A stretch of DNA of 64,000 bases from Hysterangium stoloniferum (GCA_015178975.1 WHVD01000003.1:1426001-1490000), one strand, 5' to 3'; shown: positions 43,971 to 56,440, counted from the first letter of the stretch. Numbers and translations are program-made. The notes: generated by a model not told the origin, from the sequence alone.

Positions 43971-45328
43971 GGTATGACATATTATTAGAGTTATGGTTAT
44001 GTATTTATTGCACAACAAACGTTGAGATCATAGGGGGTTAAATAATGATGGTACGAATTTCAAACCAAGCCAAGGCAACCGGGGTAACAGCAGACTACGG
44101 ACATGAAACGTTTGTCGATTGATCTTAGGGATAAAACATCGGCGCCGTCGATGTCCCGTACTGCACGAGGAGAAGAAATGGAGACGGGTATGTGCTAGTG
44201 TACGAGAAGTTTTGAATGGGATATTATTTGAGAGTGCGGGGCCGAGGCACTAGAAGTCACGGAGAGAACACAGTTGTACCACTAGATTGTGTCTTGATGA
44301 CTGTTGGGCAAGTAGAGGAACGGAGATTCCCAATACGGTAAGGAACACGGAGGATCGGCGGCTCGAAATGTGCGATGAGGACGACTGTGACTAAATGAAG
44401 TGGCTGATCATCTGCACGAGGATAACGCAGGATAATAGACGTAACCGCAAACTGTTGACCGGTATTACTGAAAATATAATGAGATAGGGTGAAATGGTAC
44501 TTCACGGGGAACCGGTAGGTTCGCGGTGGACACGTGGTACAATAAGATAATGACGAGACCGTTTGTTATCGGAATCATGATGCAGTCCCAGTGGCCCGGT
44601 AGTGTAATAACATCATCTTCCGGGCACGGTTGGAGGCGAAAACCCACTGTCAGAAATGTCAGACTGTTGGATGATCCGGGGTGCGCAAAAGGCGATGAGT
44701 GGCCAGAGAGGGACAACGGGCGTGGGCTGAGGAGCCTATGGAAAACAGAGGCAGATGCCACGTTCGATGGTGAATGCTGGGCAACGGACTAGTGGCGCCG
44801 CCATTCCAAAGGTTAGAGTATGGCGGTTGCGAAGGAAGGCACGATTGGATGATGGATAGGATACCGAAAGAACCCGGAGTCCGGAGGATACAGGATTATC
44901 CTAAACATGCGTGTTTTGTGGGAACACACGGTTTGATACGGTCGATTAGAGTGCAATTAATAAATTCTGGAAACAAACGACGTCGGATTATGTCCGAAAC
45001 AAACTCTCGGCGCAAGTTATGTGATCGTGTACGCACGTTCGAGTCGAAACGGTGAAGACGGTGAAGAGCATAAATCTTTGAACACCGTCCGCCGCAACAC
45101 TCGACGCCGCCGTCGACAACCGCCTAATTCCCACTCACAAAATCATCTCAGGAACGTAAGATTAATTAAATATGTCTGGTGGAAGCACCCTCTCGTACGA
45201 AATAGACCGAGCATTCTCAATGACGCACGTGGTATACATTCAAACCCGAAAACAGTCTTACTTTAGGGCGTCTCACTTGTTGTTATTAGTCAAATATTTT
45301 ATCTCATCTCTCTCTCTCTCCCCCTCTC
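43971..45328. other. Transition zone, no gene recognised; upstream region of KCS1-like gene
   Basis: Base composition shifts here from AT-rich repeats to mixed sequence. Short open frames on both strands show no recognisable domain. A CT-rich tract (TCTCTCTCTCTCCCCCTCTC) ends directly at the ATG at 45,329, typical of fungal promoters. Confidence 0.45.
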
Positions 45329-48300
45329 ATGCCATCATCGTATTCTTACTCCGCTGCCAACTCTTATTTATCCCGTACCTCGCGCCCATCCCCTCCTCCT
45401 TCACCTTCACCACCTACCCTAATTAATGAACTCCAGCCCCACCCACCGTCAGCTATAGGTCGCAAAGTCGCTGCTTCTCTACAGCTCTTTAAACAGTCTG
45501 GGCACCGCACCGTTCAAACAGACAATCCCGATGACAACGACCAGGAGGAGGAGGTACATGAGGCCCAGTTCGTTAAGAGGGCAGAGTGGCCAGACAGAGA
45601 AAAAGTGGCGACCACAGCGGGTGTCGCTATCACTCACAGTAAGAGCTCCACTACCCTCGAGCGTGTATGCACACGCGACGAGCCTAGTCACCAGGTCAGA
45701 CCAGAGCGTACAAACTCCCTTCGGGATAACCATTTTTCAGAACTTCTTGATTGGACAACCGATCCGAGAACCGTTGAGCCATATCCTCTAGCCGACTATC
45801 GAGACTCTCATCCTACTCTTGACCTTAATGACCCTTTACGTAGGCGAGAATACCGAAATGACAAGGAGCGAGAGAGAGGCCGAGAACGTGAGCGAGACCG
45901 CGAAGCAGACCGTGACCGCAACCGTGAACGAGACCGCGACCGCGACCGCGAACAAGACCGCGACAGAGACCGCGAACGAGTTGACCACGCTCGCGATACA
46001 CTATCCACCCCGAAGGACAAGGATCGTCAATGGGAGTTCGTCACTGACAACGGTTCTCTTATCGAAATCCCCTCGCCTCCTACCCCGCCGTGTCCCGGTT
46101 CATTATCTTCCCTCTCCACTACTATCACTCTCCTTGAACGCCGACACACATCTTCATCTCGCCCTCCACAACCTCAACCACCTTATCGTCCCTCTCCTCC
46201 CTCACGACCTACCCCTCATTACAACCCCCCGACTTCACACCATCCCACCCCTCTTAAGCCCCTCCCTGCACAACCTGTCCCCTCCCCCATTTCCATCCCT
46301 AGCTCTCACCCCCCTCATTCACCATCGACAACCGACGACGAAGCCTGGGACTCCGCCTCAGCTACCACATTTAGTACTGCCACAACTTCTGCTCGTCCAG
46401 AAAGTCTTGACACCTCCCATCATCTCCGTGAAGTCCCATCCCCAGCGTCTACTCCCTACAACAATGCCGCCGGCGATGAGGACGAAGATGATGACATTTT
46501 CGATATGCAGTTACCGCATGTCCCTCTCAGGCCCTTCAGGAATCAGGTAGGCGGTCATAGTGCCATTTACAAATTTACAAAAAGGGCTGTTTGTAAGGCA
46601 CGTGTCTTTTGCTTGTTTCAGTCGTTTGGACGTGTTATGCTGAAGACACTTCCTTTTTTTTTTTTTGGTTTCTTGGATTGCCTTTTCCAATCTCGTTATC
46701 TCCCCGCTAACGTATACCTTTAACCACCCCCTGAACAGCCCCTTGTATCCCGCGAGAATCTCTTCTATGAAGCCGTAGAGCGGGAGGCACCGCCTCTACT
46801 CGCGTTCATACCTCGCTACCTCGGTGTTATGCTCGTCAACTACCGCAGAGTACGCGTGTCCCCTCATCCCCATCATGTCCAAACCGAACCGCATACAACT
46901 GGTCAAACTCTCCTCACACCACCCCCTGACGAGCATCCTCGTCCCCCGCTCATCAAATCTGCGACAACACCCGCAAAAGACACTCATGATGTCGAAAGCG
47001 CAGGGGAATGGGGTGACGATGAGGACACTGACACCGAGACGGAGTTGCCAGAGGTTCCACTCGATAGGAACTGGCATATTATTCCGGAGTGGATGTTAAG
47101 GGGAAGGAAGATGTCCCCGAAGGATGGAGGGACGAATTCGCTATCGAGAGCTGGTTCAGCGGCTGCAAGGACTAGCGAGACGGGCGTGGAGACACCGTTG
47201 GCGATATCTCCGGTTGAAAGGAGAAACGACATGACAACTCGTCCTACGATGCCTATGTCTTCGTCGCTTCAAGGATTTCCCTCTCACTTCTCGTCGTCTA
47301 TAATCAATGCTCCCCCCGCCTTCACGCCTTCCGCCTCTTTCACAGCTTCAGCATCCCCAACGCCTCCTGGTGGTTGGCGCTCCTTTGGCGGAACCGGCTC
47401 TACAATGGTAAACACCAAACTCAAAGATCATGTTTTTGGCACAATCTTAAAGCGCTTTCGAAAACGGGCTTGTCATCGACCCGGGATTGGCACCGAAGAT
47501 GAGGATGTTGATGAACTCGATATCAGCAGGGGGAGAAAGCGGGGTAGGTTAGCGGGTCTGAAGGAGGAGGATGGCGCGTTGAGAAGGGTGCAGAGCGAGG
47601 AGGTTATTGTTAGCCCGTCGAGGAATCGGCATGCGCGGAGGAAAGTCAGAGCAGATAGCGTAGGTGTGTTTGACTATGTGCGGGAAAGGAATGGGGAACA
47701 CGAGCGAGAGCGTGAGCGTGAACGTAGTCGTTCCCTCGATGATATGCAGTTACAGTCCCAGCTGTCTGTCCCGCCTGTCCCCACTCATATCGAGCCTGTG
47801 GAATTGGCGCGCCAGGAACATTTTATTTTGATGGAGGACCTGACGGGACGCTTGAAGTATCCGTGTGTTCTTGATTTGAAGATGGGCACCCGACAGTATG
47901 GCATTGATGCCACGCCTATCAAGAAGAAGAGTCAAAGGAAGAAATGTGATCGTACGACTAGTCGGACCTTGGGAGCGAGAATTTGTGGCATGCAGGTGTG
48001 TTGGAAACGTATTTCGCTTTAATGTTCTCATTTATTTAACTTTTTTATCTGGGCAGGTTTGGAACCATGCTACACAATCGTATGCCATGCAAAATAAATA
48101 CATAGGCCGCGAAGTGCGCACAGAAAATTTCCAATCTGTCCTCGCGTCGTTCTTTCATGACGGCCAGCACCTCCTCATCCACCACATCCCCGTGCTGCTA
48201 CAAAAACTCTACGCTCTAGCGCGCATCATCTACCGCCTGAAAGGCTACCGCTTTTACGGCTGCAGTCTCCTCTTCATCTACGACGGCGACCATGACGTGC

Positions 48301-48929
48301 AAGACGCGTACGCGCGCTGTGTATCCGACTCCCCCTCCTCCCGCTCCAAGCGCGGCGAATCCGTAGACCGCCACCACCGCCACCACCACCACCACCACCA
48401 CCACCACCGCACACAAACACACAGCGCCGTCCAATCGCACGCACACAGAAGCGGCTCGAGCACGAGCACGCTCCGTCGCGTACACAGCGAAGACCTCCTC
48501 CTCGGCCCCGTTGCGCAGCGCGCGCATCCCGGCAGGCGCAAGCGCGGCGAACTGAACATCCGCATCGTCGACTTTGCGCATACGACCACTGGGCGCGACT
48601 ACATCCCCCCACGGGCTGCCGCACCGCCAGCCTCGTCCCCGTCGCCCGCCATGACGGGGTATCAAGCGGACGTGGACCCCGAGTCCGGGCTGATATACGC
48701 GCGGTTCCAGCCGCATCATCCGGAACAGCCCGATTTGGGGTTTTTGTTCGGGCTGAAGAGTCTGGCGGAGACGTTGACGCGGATATGGGACCAGGAGCGG
48801 GCACGGAGGTTCAAGACGAGGGAGGAACAGCTGCTTCCCCTTTCGGAGGATGGGAAGGATATTTTTGATGTGGTGTTTGGCACGCCTGATATGCCTGGGG
48901 AGATTGATCTGGGGATGTTATCGTCGTGA
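45329..48929 (+). CDS. KCS1: Inositol hexakisphosphate kinase (KCS1-like)
   Basis: This enzyme phosphorylates InsP6 to the inositol pyrophosphate 5-InsP7, a phosphate and stress signal. Three exons close in frame: 45,329-46,597, 46,739-47,995 and 48,057-48,929 (1,132 residues; yeast Kcs1 is about 1,050). [17 protein letters not shown] (407-423) runs into [14 protein letters not shown] across intron 1. The inositol polyphosphate kinase signature PCVLDLKMG (about 798-806, P-x3-D-x-K-x-G) and the C-terminal RIVDFAHTT (about 1011-1019) are both present. The N-terminal 400 residues are low complexity, with an Arg/Asp/Glu repeat near 185-225. A histidine run (about 947-960) is inserted in the C-terminal lobe. 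Intron 1 must be GC-AG (GCACGT...AACAG) to keep the conserved frame. Intron 2 is GT-AG, 61 bp. Confident family call. Confidence 0.93.
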
Positions 48930-49109
48930 GGGTGTACATTCATGCGGTGCCTTTTTTTTCGCCATTGTTGATTACATTAGTACCCTTGGGCACGCGCACA
49001 CACACTTTATCTGTGACAACGCGTGACAAGACGTGAATAATAATAACTGCATTACATAATGTATATCCCATAAAGTCCAAAGAAGGGCTATCCTAATCTA
49101 TTAATCTAA

Positions 49110-50752
49110 TTAAACACCAATGGTCTGATCCAGTTCCTTCACTAAAAGCTCATTCACAGCAGTGGGATTATCAAGATACACTGTGAGAATAACCAAGTCA
49201 GTCTCGAGCAGTACATTCTTATCAACTCGGCGCAACTCACCATGGTGTCCCGCACCAGGTATAATGACTGTCTCTGCATTGTCATTTCCCGCCGCACGAA
49301 GATTTTCGACCGCTTTGAGTCCACCGACAGGATCCATCCAGTCATGCTCGCCGTAGACAAATACAACAGGGATCTTAAGATCAGCCACGCGATCGACCAG
49401 AGGCATGCGCGCGTGCGCACCCGGTGCAAGAATATGCGCTGAAAAAGTGGCGGCACTTAGCTTTTACTGGAAAAGGCGAGTCAGACGAACACGTACATAT
49501 GCAATATTCTCCGGACCCCTTCGCGAGCGTGATGTGCAAGATATAATCATGGATGTTCCGTGTTTCTTCGTCGGACAGCCCAGTGAAGCGCCGCGAGGAA
49601 TACTGGGGGAATCAAGAGTCAATTAACGCCATGCACACACCCTCACGATGCAGGCCGTGCAGAGCGCGCACCTTTCCGACCAGCATCGGGCCCCAGAAAA
49701 GGGTGGATCGCACGACTTGGAAGGGGCTCCAGCCCTGTTCCCACAAATGGGTCGCCAATCTCCGTAAATTACTCTCACGTTGCTTCTCGACCTTTTGTTC
49801 CGCTTTTAGTTTGTGCACGGCAGTGGCGTCTGCTCGTACGGAAAGCGATGATGACGATGGTGATGGTGGTGACGATGATGGCGGTGTGGGTGCGGCATCG
49901 AGCTCGCGGGACGGTTGTGTCGTGCCGTTCGGGTCATGGGGGACGCCTGCAGGGGAAAGGAGCACGAGCCGCGAGACTCTGTCTGGGTACCGGAGTGCAT
50001 AGACGGCACTGAGGTATGCGCCTGAAAAAACAACGTATGAGCGATGTGTGAAGATGGCGAGGGAAACGTCGGTATATGCACCCAGCGAATGCCCTATAAG
50101 GGTCATCTTCTCGACGCCCATCTTCTCCCTCCACTCCTCAAGGCTTTCAACGAAGAAAGATTCTGCCTCCCGCACTCGTCCCTCGATGTCGGTTTTCTTC
50201 GCGCGTACCTTGAACGGGACTCTCGCCGACCGGCCCATGCCTAGCCAGTCGAGAGCATAAACCGGTGTCTGGCGTCGTTCGGCCCAGTTACCGAGCGTTG
50301 GCAAGTTTTGGAAGAAAAACCCCAGTCCAGCACCGTATCCATGAAGGAGAACAGCGGGTGGGGCGTTATTGGCAGTGGTGGCTGGGAGGAAAGAAAGCGT
50401 GTTGATGTAGTGGGCCGGATTGGACAATTGAACAGTCGATGATCGGGCTGCTATCGGTGGCGGAGGAATGGTAGTGGTGCCGTCTTTTATGTAGGGAAAT
50501 GGGAGACGGCTATGAGTGGCAAAAAATAAGCATCGAACATTGGATGTACACTGCATCTACACACCGCAGTAATCGTTCTTCGCTTGCGGCACTCCCTTTT
50601 TGCCCTACATACCACCTATTTTTACGACAGATATCAGAATTGTGAAGATCGCTTCGTGTCTATTTGGATACTCACCAACTAGTGAGACTCTCTCGAAAAG
50701 TAACCGGGATCGCACGCGCTGGTGGCAAAGAGGAGTCGATAATCGATCCCAT
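49110..50752 (-). CDS. Alpha/beta hydrolase of the CGI-58/ABHD4-5 family (CLD1/ICT1-like)
   Basis: Six exons join in frame: 50,752-50,676, 50,509-50,082, 50,021-49,672, 49,602-49,497, 49,438-49,241 and 49,180-49,110, giving 409 residues. Visible motifs are the oxyanion region HGYGAG (82-87), the nucleophile elbow GHSLG with Ser167, the acid Asp in GEHDWMD (about 353), and the catalytic His in GAGHH followed by HHVYLD, the H-x4-D motif of this family. Yeast relatives are the mitochondrial cardiolipin deacylase Cld1 and the acyltransferase-like Ict1. Ser167 is present, unlike the Asn of mammalian CGI-58, so hydrolysis of phospholipid acyl chains is plausible. Exon 1 (MGSIIDSSLPPARAI) and its 166-bp intron are the least certain part. 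The gene converges on the KCS1-like gene, with ends 181 bp apart. Confidence 0.85.
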
Positions 50753-52596
50753 GGGAAATGGAAGGGATATGGGGCGGAACGGGAGCGATTTAAGAACTGA
50801 AATTGTGGCAGAAGGGCTAGGGAAAGAGTTGTTTCATTCCTTGCTGCTTTATAAGTCTCAAATTCCCTGCGGCAGTCATACGTCATCCAGTCAGCCGTGC
50901 CTTGACGTGTCTATACCGGCTTACACACCACCCGATGGAGACACACAGCGATGCACGCAGCACTATGGCTGGCCAATGCTATCCATTCAGAGAATGTTCT
51001 CTGATTTGAGGTCATATTCTTCGTGTCTGTAGCGTTTGTGCCGACGTAGATCGTTGCCCTTGAGGTTTGAACGTCAATGCCGCTACCGCATGCAGAACAG
51101 CACCGGAATTGCTTCGTGGCTCATACACTCGTGCGGAGGATGCGTATCATGTCCACACACTGTCAGCTCATCGATGAATTGCTCTGGCTTCCAAGCGCAT
51201 CGGCCCCTTGAACAGACATGATTTTCTCTCCATTTCTTGCTGGAGCTTCTTACGTATCCTTTGTGTAACCCACGGTCCAAATGTGCACCTAGTGGAATGC
51301 CGGTGCCTGAATGGAGGGAGGAACTGGCGTAGGGTGTCCCAGAAATGGAAGGCGATGACTTATGGTCCAGGTCTACACGATAACTCCTGTTACCCTGGCA
51401 ATCATACACTTATAGATAGGCATGGCAGCCACAGATGAATGATCCGATGTACCTAATCTTGAAGGCTGGATGCCACTAGCGTCGATACGGCTCTACGATG
51501 GCCACCCGACATTTCAATGTAAAGAAGTATCTCCATCGCCCCATCTATCCGTAACGTGCTAAGCACGTCAATTGAAGATCTTACCACTTTGCAGTGCAGA
51601 TTACTTATCATGGGTGTCCGTGTTTACAAGCAGGATACATATCTACCACCAGATGCGTTTACAGACCAATTAACGGTTCAGGTTGTTGCCACCTTCAATT
51701 GCTGTGCTTATGATCACCAATCTGAGGCTCCATTCAGGCTGGATGGATGGTTAAGGGCCCTGGACAGTCCCCTAAACACAGGTTTGACACTGGCCTTTCA
51801 TTATTCCATTTGAAAGACCTGAAATAGTACCAGGCCAATTCAACCTAATTTTTATGAAACACTTGCGTCTTGTACGTGATATTTATCGTTGTTGCCAGGA
51901 ATGTTGAAATTAGAATCACCATCCTCATCTTTGTTGAATGAATATAGCTGTGGAGGTCTTTCGAAAATGAAATCACTTGCTAAAATCATTCCATGCTCTC
52001 TCCATAGCCATTCTGACATTGTCACGGTAGTCGTTATCCTATAAAGTATGAGCAGTCAAGCGTCTCGTGGCCGATTCACATGTCGCTGATACAACAGCAA
52101 AGTGCGGTGAAGACACGATTTATACAATTAAATGGACAATCAAGCAATCTGTTTTGTAGCTATCACTCGGCGTCTTCAGTGATGTATTTCTGGCGGATAT
52201 CTTTCCATTGTTTCTGCAAAGACGTGCGCGTAAGCCATAAGTGGGCGACCCAGCTCAACGACTCACTCCTCTATTCCACTTATCCCAGAAGGACTCGACT
52301 CCAATGTCAAAGCCCACACCAAAGGCGTATGCACCGAGCAGAATACTAGTCACATAGACACCTCAAAGGCAAATGTCAGATATGCACAATCCACCAAAAG
52401 TCCAAACGCTAACTGTTCCGCTTCACAATGGTATTATAAAACGAGGTCGCAAACTGTCGGGCCAGGATGAATTAGAAGAGAAAGATGTGAAGTACTTCAC
52501 TGCACAGACTTACCGCCATGGTCGCGGAGGGGGATGTGCGTTGTGTTTACGCGTATTTTTCCGGCGACAATTTGATTCCGCTCCTTCCGCTGCGAG
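50753..52596. other. 1.84-kb intergenic region between divergent genes
   Basis: It holds the upstream regions of the hydrolase (-) and uS11m (+). Open frames up to about 120 codons occur but show no domain and have stop-rich surroundings. No repeat or RNA gene was recognised. Confidence 0.5.
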
Positions 52597-53274
52597 ATGT
52601 CACTACTGCGACTGCACCCCCCCCTGCGGCTTCCATTCGCAGCACTAGCACGTCGACCATGCGTCCGCACCCTTGTCACCGACCTGCCTACGCCTTTTCC
52701 TGCGTCAAGCGAAGCTGGGCGTCCGCGGGGCACGCTCGACGGACTGCTGCTGGGCACCGCGACTTCCTCCGACCCGCCCGACATCTTCGACGGCGGCCCG
52801 CCCGTCGCCCCCGCTGGCTTTCTCCCCGCCCAGCAGCAGCAGCAGCAGCACCCGCCCCCGCACCCCAAAAAGACACTCGCGGCCGCCCATGCGCTGCCTG
52901 CCCACGAGCTGTTCTTCCTCCACGTCAAGTCGAGCCACAACAACACCATCCTGACGCTGAGCGACCGTGCGGGGAATCCGCGGTGCTGGGTGTCGTCGGG
53001 TCTCTGTGGGTTCAGGAAGGTGCAGCGCTCTAGCTACGAGGCTGGCTACCAGTGCGCCGTGCGCATGTTCGAGAAAGTGGCAGAAATCAGGGCGAACACG
53101 CCGATGATCAAACTAGAGGTCGTCTTTAAAGGATTCGGGCAGGGGCGGGAGGCTGTTTTTCGTGCTCTCACCACATCAGAGGGGGACGGCATCCGGGATT
53201 CAGTTTGTCGTCTTCGAGATGTTACACCGGTCAAGTTTGGTGGGACAAAGTCGAAAAAGGCGAGGCGATTATAG
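52597..53274 (+). CDS. MRPS18: Mitochondrial small-subunit ribosomal protein uS11m
   Basis: A single exon of 225 residues. The N-terminus (MSLLRLHPPLRLPFAALARR) is rich in Arg and hydrophobic residues, with no acidic residue, as expected of a mitochondrial targeting sequence. The uS11 domain starts near residue 105: HNNTILTLSDRAGN, SSGLCGFRKVQRSS, LEVVFKGFGQGREAVFRAL and the C-terminal DVTPVKFGG, KSKKARRL. uS11 binds the platform of the small subunit near the mRNA exit. A glutamine run (residues about 77-82) and proline-rich linker separate the leader from the domain and are not part of the family core. The gene converges on the forkhead gene, with ends 198 bp apart. The yeast orthologue is Mrps18. 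Confidence 0.92.
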   Translation: MSLLRLHPPLRLPFAALARRPCVRTLVTDLPTPFPASSEAGRPRGTLDGLLLGTATSSDPPDIFDGGPPVAPAGFLPAQQQQQQHPPPHPKKTLAAAHALPAHELFFLHVKSSHNNTILTLSDRAGNPRCWVSSGLCGFRKVQRSSYEAGYQCAVRMFEKVAEIRANTPMIKLEVVFKGFGQGREAVFRALTTSEGDGIRDSVCRLRDVTPVKFGGTKSKKARRL

Positions 53275-53472
53275 GACCGCCAAGGTTGTAGAAACAGCTT
53301 TTGTTCGTTTAAGCGTTGCACTTATAGTCCACTCGACATCTAGCTTCGGGTTAACACCCTTTATTTTACGTTTACCAAGGGTTCGTATGGGTTAATCATT
53401 ACAGTCATACAGCTTGCAACAAGCTGGTTGCGAGTAGCGGGCAGCGACGGACAGAATTATTAAGCATGTGCA

Positions 53473-55483
53473 TTATGTTCCGACAATATCAACATCTATA
53501 TCCATGCTCGACGCATCTGTCTCATCCTTTAATTTTCTTTTCTTCTTAGGTGGTTCTTCACTTGTAGAATCCACAGCAGCTTGACCTTGGCCGTTAACCG
53601 TCTTCGCAGCTTCATTAGCGGGGGATATTGCATTATGATGTCCATTTGCTTGTACTGTAGTAGCATCGCTGGTTTCAGCACCTGGTGTACTGTCTTCCTG
53701 CTTCGGTCCTTTCTCTGACGTTCTTCCATTCCCCAAACCACCCCCTCTTCCCCGGCCCTTACCTCTACCACGACCCCGATTACCGCCTTCCGATCTCATC
53801 TTTGTCTTCAAAAATCGTACAACATCAACCTGCAATGTCTCCAGTGCTTTCTGTGCACCCATCTGCTCGAGTTCTTTCAGCCTTTCCGGTGTGATATGTG
53901 AAAAAACGGTTGGGTTAAGGATTAATGTCCCCTCATGTACAACCATTGGTGGTGTCGTAAGAATGGCAGAAGCTGACGACGATGCAAGAGCCGCCGCCGC
54001 TGCAGAAGAATGATAGGATTCGGGTAATGGTGCAATAATGATAGGAAGAGATACACTAGTCGCTGGTTGTGGCACAACGGAGGACAGAGATGCAGACGAT
54101 TTCCCCGTAGATGATACTGGCAGTGTAGACGTTGAGGGAATAGGCGTGGAGGCTGGTTTGGGAACCGCGGTTAGTGTTGCAGCAAAGGCATGAGCTGGGG
54201 TGAGTTGGAGGGTCACAGAAGCCCCCCCTGCGGCTGCGGCTGCGGGTATACGTGAGGGAGTTCCATTGGCGATAGAAGCTTTAGGTAATTTGGCGACCGC
54301 ACTCAATGCACCGTTGAGGGTGGGTTTGTATACAATACTTGACTTCAAAGGTTCTTTCGTGAAAGCCGGTTTAGGCGGCGGCAAGGGAGGTTTCGATGTT
54401 GTAGGCTGTGCAGATGTTGAAGCCATGGTTCGTCCACTCTGCCGATCAAGTTCTGCTTGTCGCGCCTTGGCATCTTGATCCCGTAAGGTTGGCTCTGCTT
54501 TTGGATCAATTCCCCATAGAAATCCCTTGGTACGCTCGTCGGAGGACTTAGCTACGTTTCGGAATGCCTTGTTTGAAGAGAGGTTATGGCGAACAGAATT
54601 CTTAAAATATAATGGAATCAGATCATGTCAGCCTAACTAAGATATTATTTCTCACCTCCCATGGCCCTCCAATATTTAGTTTATACCATTCATAGTTATC
54701 AATCATCCATTGTATAACTTCTTGCAAAGTCGCTTTCCCACCTAATGATGTGATCGCGCGATAACACATTACACCATATGTGGCCAGGGGCTTTGGTGGC
54801 ATTTTTTCTGGGGGAAGCTGCTCGACATGAGGTCGTTTACGCTTCTTAGAGTTCTTGGTAAGTTTCGAGAGAGCAGGTGTTGCGCTACTCGATGCTATTG
54901 GCGGTGGGATCGGGGCAACCGGCGACACCTGACGTGAAGATCCACCCGACAATGATGTGATATCCACAGAGGGGGATCGTTCTCGCGCTGTCGAAGGGGG
55001 AGGGCTCAGAGAGGTGGCATCGGGCTCTGGTGGAGGGGGTAGAACAAAGTGAAATGTCCGTGACGCTATTTGTATCTGAGACCTAGATAGGTAGATAAAT
55101 CTGACGAGGGTGTCTTCACGATCTCAGGCGACTCACCTAGCTCCTAGTGGAACCCTGCTGCCGCTAGCTGCCCATATCCCATCTACCCAGGCTCCGTTGC
55201 GCCCTAAAACAACTAGTACAAAACGCTCATCCTCTTCTTCGTATTCTATTCGTGCGTGTAGCCGTGATACGCTCTTGAGAGGCCCGAGGTCAACGTCTAC
55301 TAGGGAGGGGTCAGCCACGGCACCGTTGTTTGATGGTATGGGTCGCCGTCCAATGGTGACTGTTAGGGTCTGGAGATAATAAGTGAAATTAGGAAAAGCG
55401 AGCGAATAATAGGCAGAGATCTTGTCGGTATCATGTTGCTCGACAGGAGGCAAGGCTGATGTCGAGGCTACAGGAGAGTGCAT
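53473..55483 (-). CDS. FHL1: FHA-forkhead transcription factor (FHL1-like)
   Basis: Three exons (55,483-55,137, 55,082-54,656 and 54,600-53,473) close in frame at 633 residues. The FHA domain (about 40-130) shows TIGRRP, SVSRLHARIEY and LGRNGAWVDG. The forkhead domain (about 213-290) shows YGVMCYRAITSLGG, LQEVIQWMIDNYEWYK and, across intron 2, PWENSVRHNLSSNKAFRNV with the recognition helix NSVRHNLS. The last 300 residues are Ser/Thr/Pro/Ala-rich, with an RG-rich patch (GGNRGRGRGKGRGRGGG) and a basic cluster PKKKRKLKDE that could be a nuclear signal. Yeast Fhl1 combines the same two domains and controls ribosomal protein genes under TOR and PKA. Introns are 54 and 55 bp, GT-AG. Orthology rests on domain order only. 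Confidence 0.88.
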
Positions 55484-56440
55484 AAGAGTGGTACGACGTG
55501 AAGGAGCCTATTTGGCAACGTGCTGTGAGCTTTCGAGCGGCGTCACCCCGGCTGTCTGGCGGCACGTTCCTTACATGGGCATTGGACATGCGCCTCTTGT
55601 TTCAGACTCTCACCTTCTCTATTTGAGGTATTCTGCCGATCATCTGCAACGACAGTGACAGCTCTCTCGCCTGTTTTGTCGATCTGTATGGTACTGACGA
55701 GCCGAAAGGGCTTTAAGTAGATATCAGCTGCCACACGTCTCTTTCCGATCGCAAGCTACGTCAACGCTGGCTCTTCGGATTATCTTTTGTGAGACCTTCT
55801 TATTTCGTGAATGGCATTGTAGATTCATCCATGGGCATCGACAAATTAGTCGGATCTGACATGTTTCTAGCTTATGACATGCAGTCTCATCCGATCTGTA
55901 TCGGGGTCCTTAATATCCGTCTCCCACCGTCTTCAGTTGGATATCGACTTGTATGCCTCAGCGACACATCGCCATATGTATTTTCAAGGACATACATTCC
56001 CCTGCGTATGTTGGTTGCTCCTACGCAGATTGAAGCCCGTATTCTTTGTGTCTAACTCATCTATTATTTGCTATATCTCTTAAAAATAACCTCGAATGGT
56101 TAAACCGATACTCTCTCATATCGTCAAGCAGATTAATCATTGAAAGCATTGGACATTATTCATGATTTGTTAATTCTCCAGCTAAATTGGACTGAGATCA
56201 TGTCGCTTGACCATGGATCGTATTGATGAATGAATACTCCAGGTTCTTCATAACGGTAATTACCTATCGATAAAAAGCGTCCAACAAGTATGATATAATG
56301 CTGTTAATTAGAGTGAAGAACCACAGTACATATTACCTCGAGATACGAAGGTGTTACAAATACACAGATATCTTTCTAAATCATTGACGCTTTTCACAAA
56401 AAAACAAACCGGTGGTGAATAATCTGCACTACCTGGGATA
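55484..56440. other. Intergenic region upstream of the FHL1-like gene
   Basis: About 950 bp between two minus-strand genes. Short open frames only; nothing recognised. Confidence 0.45.

Noticed and set aside
48216-48804. Long minus-strand open frames rich in Val, Arg and Ala
   Set aside because: They are antisense shadows of the CG-rich, histidine-rich third exon of the InsP6 kinase gene.
52497-52954. Overlapping frames on both strands across the start of uS11m
   Set aside because: CG-rich shadows of the uS11m leader and glutamine/proline region. Only the frame from 52,597 carries the uS11 domain.
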